7,498 nt of DNA from Holophaga sp. (GTDB lineage: Bacteria; Acidobacteriota; Holophagae; Holophagales; Holophagaceae): the NCBI GenBank assembly GCA_031292735.1, contig JARLGP010000122.1, forward strand, positions 1 to 7,498. Reading direction: 5' to 3'. The position numbers and the translations under genes are program-made. Shown here piece after piece: positions 5,151-7,498 of the stretch (position 1 is its first letter; each line of letters begins with the position of its first letter). The notes under the pieces are model-generated. The model was given only the letters and a program-made list of their open reading frames with translations, did no database searches and had not been told where the DNA came from.

Positions 5151-6503
5151 CTATTCGGGCAGCGGCTTGCCGTTGGTTTCAGGCAGGAACCAGGGTACCA
5201 CCAGCCCGATCAGGTAGATCATGCTCATGGTGATGGCGGCGCGGGAGATGCTGCCGAAGCTCTTGACGATGGTGCCCGACAGGAACGGGAACACGAAGGC
5301 GACCAGGCGCGCACCGTTGAAGATGAACGAGGCGGCCGTGGAGCGCACGCTGGAGTTGAACAGCTCCACCGGGTAGATGGCCATCCAGGAATAGGCGAAG
5401 CCCAGGGTGAAGGCGCCGTTGACCAGGGAGGCCGCCATCAGGACGCCCATGGAATGGATGCCGAGGTAGGTGTAGGCGGTGATCAGCAGCGAGCCCAGGA
5501 AGGTGATGAACAGGAACTTGCGGCGGCCGACGCCGTCCGCCAGGAAGCCGGACAGCAGGTAGCCCACCACGGCGCCGCTGGTGTAGACCAGGGCCGAGCG
5601 CAGGCCCCAGGCCGTGGCGTTGGCCAGGCCCAGGTTCTTGGCCATCTGGACCGCGAAATCAGGCAGCCAGATGGAAATGGCGTACCAGCCCACGGTGGTG
5701 GTAATCGACAGCAGGAAGGTCAGCAGCACGTTCTTGCGGCTTTCCGGTTCCCGGAAGATCTCGGACAGGGTGAAAGGGCGCTTGCTGCTGCCGACGGAGA
5801 CGGTGCCGTCCGCGTTGGTCTTGCCCCAGCGCTGCTCCCGGACCGCCTTGAGCCATTTCTCGGATTCCCCCACCGCCCGCCGGATGTAGAGGCAGAACAG
5901 CGCGGGCAGGGCGCCCACCACGAACACCAGGCGCCAGGTGTTGGCGCCCAGGGGCTGGTACTTGCTCAGCACCAGCCACACCAGGGCGGCCAGCAGGGTG
6001 CCGACGCCGAAGCCCGACTGCAGGAAGCCGGCGCCCTTGGGCCGGGCCTTGTTGGGCCAGGTTTCCGACAGCAGGGCCACGCCGGTGCTCCACTCGCTGC
6101 CCATGGCGAACCCGGTGATGAGGCGCAGGAAGCAGAACATCCAGAAGTTGGTGGCCAGCGCGGTGAAGCCGGTGAACAGGGCGTAGAACAGGATGGACAG
6201 CATCATCATGCGCTTGCGGCCGATGTAGTCGGCCATGATGCCGCCGGTCATGCCGCCGATGCCCCAGCCCAGCAGGGTGACGCTGAAGGTCATGCCGGCG
6301 TAGATGGCGCGGTTGGTCATCTGGCCGGGGGTGAGCATCGCCTTGAGCACGAACGGGACCACCAGCACCAGCACGTAGGACTCGTAGCCGTCGAACACCC
6401 AGCCCAGGAAACTGGCCGCCAGCACACGGTAGTGCTGCGGCTGCAGATCGCTGTACCAGGCCTTGGAGGCGCTGATTGGGATGGTTGCGGCGGTCGGTTC
6501 CAT
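5151..6503 (-). CDS. MFS transporter, probable carboxylate/organic acid:H+ symporter
   Basis: The product (450 aa) is a 12-helix inner-membrane carrier, first gene of the operon and probably the uptake system for its substrate. The first helix reads FLGWVFDGYESYVL (32-45), resembling the DGYD/DGFD signature of sugar-acid and aromatic-acid symporters (AAHS, NanT and JEN-like groups). The loop-2/3 motif is GGIMADYIGRKR (87-98), and its second-half copy is GFLADGVGRRK (319-329). A charged central loop spans about 207-258 and the C-terminus is PETNGKPLPE. I chose the ATG at 6501-6503 because AGGAG lies five bases upstream. The frame is open to 6641, but that extension is proline- and arginine-rich and unlike an MFS N-terminus. 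Linkage to maleate isomerase and a hydro-lyase suggests a C4-C6 dicarboxylate or hydroxy-acid substrate; sequence alone does not settle this. Confidence 0.88.
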   Translation of the reverse strand: MEPTAATIPISASKAWYSDLQPQHYRVLAASFLGWVFDGYESYVLVLVVPFVLKAMLTPGQMTNRAIYAGMTFSVTLLGWGIGGMTGGIMADYIGRKRMMMLSILFYALFTGFTALATNFWMFCFLRLITGFAMGSEWSTGVALLSETWPNKARPKGAGFLQSGFGVGTLLAALVWLVLSKYQPLGANTWRLVFVVGALPALFCLYIRRAVGESEKWLKAVREQRWGKTNADGTVSVGSSKRPFTLSEIFREPESRKNVLLTFLLSITTTVGWYAISIWLPDFAVQMAKNLGLANATAWGLRSALVYTSGAVVGYLLSGFLADGVGRRKFLFITFLGSLLITAYTYLGIHSMGVLMAASLVNGAFTLGFAYSWMAIYPVELFNSSVRSTAASFIFNGARLVAFVFPFLSGTIVKSFGSISRAAITMSMIYLIGLVVPWFLPETNGKPLPE

Positions 6504-6548
6504 GAGTTCTCCTGGAGAAAGGGTTTCCGGGTTGCACAAAGGCCCGGT

Positions 6549-6602
6549 GAACGGGGCGGGAGTTCCCGCCGCCATCCGTACCCCGAGCCCGTTCCGCCCC
6601 GT
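6549..6602 (-). promoter_or_regulatory. mutually exclusive inverted repeats in the transporter leader
   Basis: GGCGGG (6555-6560) and CCCGCC (6565-6570) form a 6-bp stem with a 4-base loop. The same region can pair further away: ACGGGGCGG (6551-6559) with CCGCCCCGT (6594-6602), a perfect 9-bp repeat, or GAACGGG (6549-6555) with CCCGTTC (6588-6594). These pairings exclude one another. They lie 46-99 bases upstream of the transporter ATG and could be leader RNA structure or simply GC-rich chance. Confidence 0.3.
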
Positions 6603-6607
6603 ACTGG

Positions 6608-6624
6608 GCCAGCGCCACGCTGGC
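6608..6624. promoter_or_regulatory. perfect 17-bp dyad (7-bp arms, 3-base centre)
   Basis: GCCAGCG (6608-6614) and CGCTGGC (6618-6624) are perfect inverted arms around CCA. The dyad lies between the LysR-type operator candidate (6637-6657) and the transporter gene. That is where the activation half-site or promoter would be expected. No U-run follows on the - strand, so a terminator is unlikely. Confidence 0.35.
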
Positions 6625-6636
6625 AGTTCTGGACAC

Positions 6637-6657
6637 GGCATTGCTGAGTATCATGCC
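6637..6657 (-). promoter_or_regulatory. candidate LysR-type operator, T-N11-A dyad
   Basis: GGCAT (6637-6641) and ATGCC (6653-6657) are perfect 5-bp inverted arms separated by 11 bases, the T-N11-A form typical of LysR-type binding sites. The site lies between the LysR-type gene and the operon it probably controls, about 134 bases upstream of the transporter ATG. On the - strand the centre also contains GATACT, a -10-like hexamer without a good -35. Confidence 0.5.
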
Positions 6658-6695
6658 CGAGGCTGCCGCGTGGGAAACTGGTATTTCACGATGCC

Positions 6696-6716
6696 GCCAT
6701 CGCGGATGGCGATGGC
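6696..6716 (-). terminator. perfect stem-loop at the end of the LysR-type gene
   Basis: GCCATCGC (6696-6703) and GCGATGGC (6709-6716) form a perfect 8-bp stem with a 5-base loop. Its first base on the - strand is the last base of the regulator's TAG. Position and strength suggest it ends the regulator transcript and insulates the operon promoter. There is no U-run, so it is not canonical. Confidence 0.4.
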
Positions 6717-7498
6717 TACCGTCGCAGGTGGTCCACCAGGAGCTTGGCCGCCACCGGCAGCCCCTCGTAGGAACGCACGCCCAGCCGCAGTTCGCGCGAC
6801 GCCCAGGGCTCGTCGAGCCGGATGGTGCGCAGGCCGAACACGCCGGCGAAGGTCCGGGCCACGGTCTCGGGCAGCACGGCGACCCCCAGCCCCGAACTCA
6901 CCATGTAGCACAGGGCGTCGAAGCCCAATACCTCGATGCGCATGCGTAGCGGCCGGCCGAGCTCTCCGGCGGCCTTGAGCAGCAGCAGGTTGATGGAGCT
7001 GCCGGTGTGGAAGCCGACGAAATCATAGTCCAGCGCGTCGGCGAAGCGCACCCCGCGGCGCCGGGTCAGCGGGTGGCCCTTGGGCGCGATCATGGTCAGA
7101 TGATCGGCGTGGTAGGGGAAAACCTCGATGAATTCCCGGTAGGGCGCCACGGTGAACACCCCGATGTCGGCGGAATTCTCGGAGACGGCCTTGACGATGT
7201 CGCCGCTGATGCTTTCCTGGAGCTGGATTTTCACATGCGGATGCTTTTCGAGGAAGGACTTGATGTCCTGCGGGAGGAACTGGGTGATGGCCGAGATGTT
7301 GGCCAGGATGCGCACCAGGCCGCGGGCGCCGGTGGCGTACTCCTGCATCTGCATGCTGATTTCGTCCAGCCGGAACAGCGCGCTGCGGGCCAGGTTGAGC
7401 AGGCCGATGCCGGCCGCGGTGGGCTCCACGCCCTTGTTGGTGCGCACCAGCAGCTGGATGCCGAGCTGGGCTTCCAGCTCGCTGATCCGCTTGCTCAC
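6716..7498 (-). CDS. LysR-type transcriptional regulator, N-terminus cut by window edge
   Basis: The last 260 residues of a LysR-family regulator, probably activating the downstream transporter-isomerase-dehydratase operon in response to its substrate. The visible start, SKRISELEAQLGIQLLVRTNKGVEPTAAG (2-30), is the end of the winged helix-turn-helix: the tail of the recognition helix, then the wing. A linker helix follows (about 31-58), then the periplasmic-binding-like effector domain (about 61-260), including SGLGVAVLP (202-210). The first codon in the window is GTG read as an internal valine. About 35-40 residues carrying most of the DNA-binding helices lie beyond 7498. Unlike many LysR genes, it is codirectional with and upstream of its presumed target, 212 bp away. 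The T-N11-A dyad in that gap supports the regulatory link. The effector cannot be told from sequence. Confidence 0.88.
   Translation of the reverse strand: MSKRISELEAQLGIQLLVRTNKGVEPTAAGIGLLNLARSALFRLDEISMQMQEYATGARGLVRILANISAITQFLPQDIKSFLEKHPHVKIQLQESISGDIVKAVSENSADIGVFTVAPYREFIEVFPYHADHLTMIAPKGHPLTRRRGVRFADALDYDFVGFHTGSSINLLLLKAAGELGRPLRMRIEVLGFDALCYMVSSGLGVAVLPETVARTFAGVFGLRTIRLDEPWASRELRLGVRSYEGLPVAAKLLVDHLRR

Noticed and set aside
6504..6641. A 46-residue N-terminal extension of the MFS transporter
   Set aside because: It is Pro/Arg-rich, passes through the leader inverted repeats, and the internal ATG at 6501-6503 has an AGGAG at good spacing.
2823..6647. A 1274-codon open frame on the + strand across the whole catabolic operon
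   Set aside because: It is the antisense shadow of four well-supported genes. Its product is low-complexity (Gly, His, Ala, Gln-rich) with no domain, and it is open only because GC-biased codons rarely give stops on the complement.
1..7498. Mobile elements, CRISPR arrays, tRNA or rRNA genes
   Set aside because: No transposase or integrase reading, no spaced direct-repeat array, and no tRNA- or rRNA-like segment was seen on either strand.

Overview
The window is a strongly GC-rich stretch of bacterial DNA with G/C-dominated third codon positions. Gene content and style suggest a proteobacterium, most likely a betaproteobacterium: a LysR-controlled catabolic operon, a UraA-type permease and a periplasmic class A acid phosphatase. 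That placement is inference, since nothing here (no rRNA or tRNA) fixes the taxon.

Layout. Positions 1-157 may hold the proline-rich C-terminal end of a + strand gene entering from the left. An AT-richer gap follows. A + strand gene (285-1061) encodes a secreted PAP2/class A acid phosphatase, and its 3' end overlaps by 100 bp the convergent - strand gene for a UraA-family nucleobase permease (962-2326). A 258-bp gap (2327-2584) holds nested inverted repeats, an AT-rich island and a stem-loop. All remaining genes are on the - strand, transcribed from high to low coordinates: a LysR-type regulator cut by the right edge (6716-7498), a 212-bp leader with a T-N11-A operator candidate and several stem-loops, an MFS transporter (5151-6503), maleate cis-trans isomerase (4380-5135), and the large (3108-4370) and small (2585-3094) subunits of an aconitase-superfamily hydro-lyase of the short LeuCD/HacAB type.

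The MFS, isomerase, LeuC-like and LeuD-like genes are separated by only 15, 9 and 13 bp, so they almost certainly form one operon. At the last two junctions the ribosome-binding site touches or overlaps the preceding stop codon. The isomerase keeps both catalytic cysteines and the other active-site residues of maleate isomerase. The hydro-lyase has the 4Fe-4S ligands but is not next to leuA or leuB, and its specificity loop (YMEL) does not match the two loops I know from isopropylmalate and homoaconitate enzymes.

The most economical reading is an import-and-conversion cassette for a cis-dicarboxylate or its hydrated D-form. The LeuCD-like enzyme would interconvert a D-2-hydroxy acid (D-malate or a methylated analogue) and its cis-enoate (maleate or citraconate). 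MaiA would interconvert the cis-enoate and its trans isomer (fumarate or mesaconate), which enters central metabolism. The MFS protein would bring in the substrate and the LysR protein would sense it. The pairing of these enzymes is visible in the sequence. The substrate and the direction of flow are inferred.
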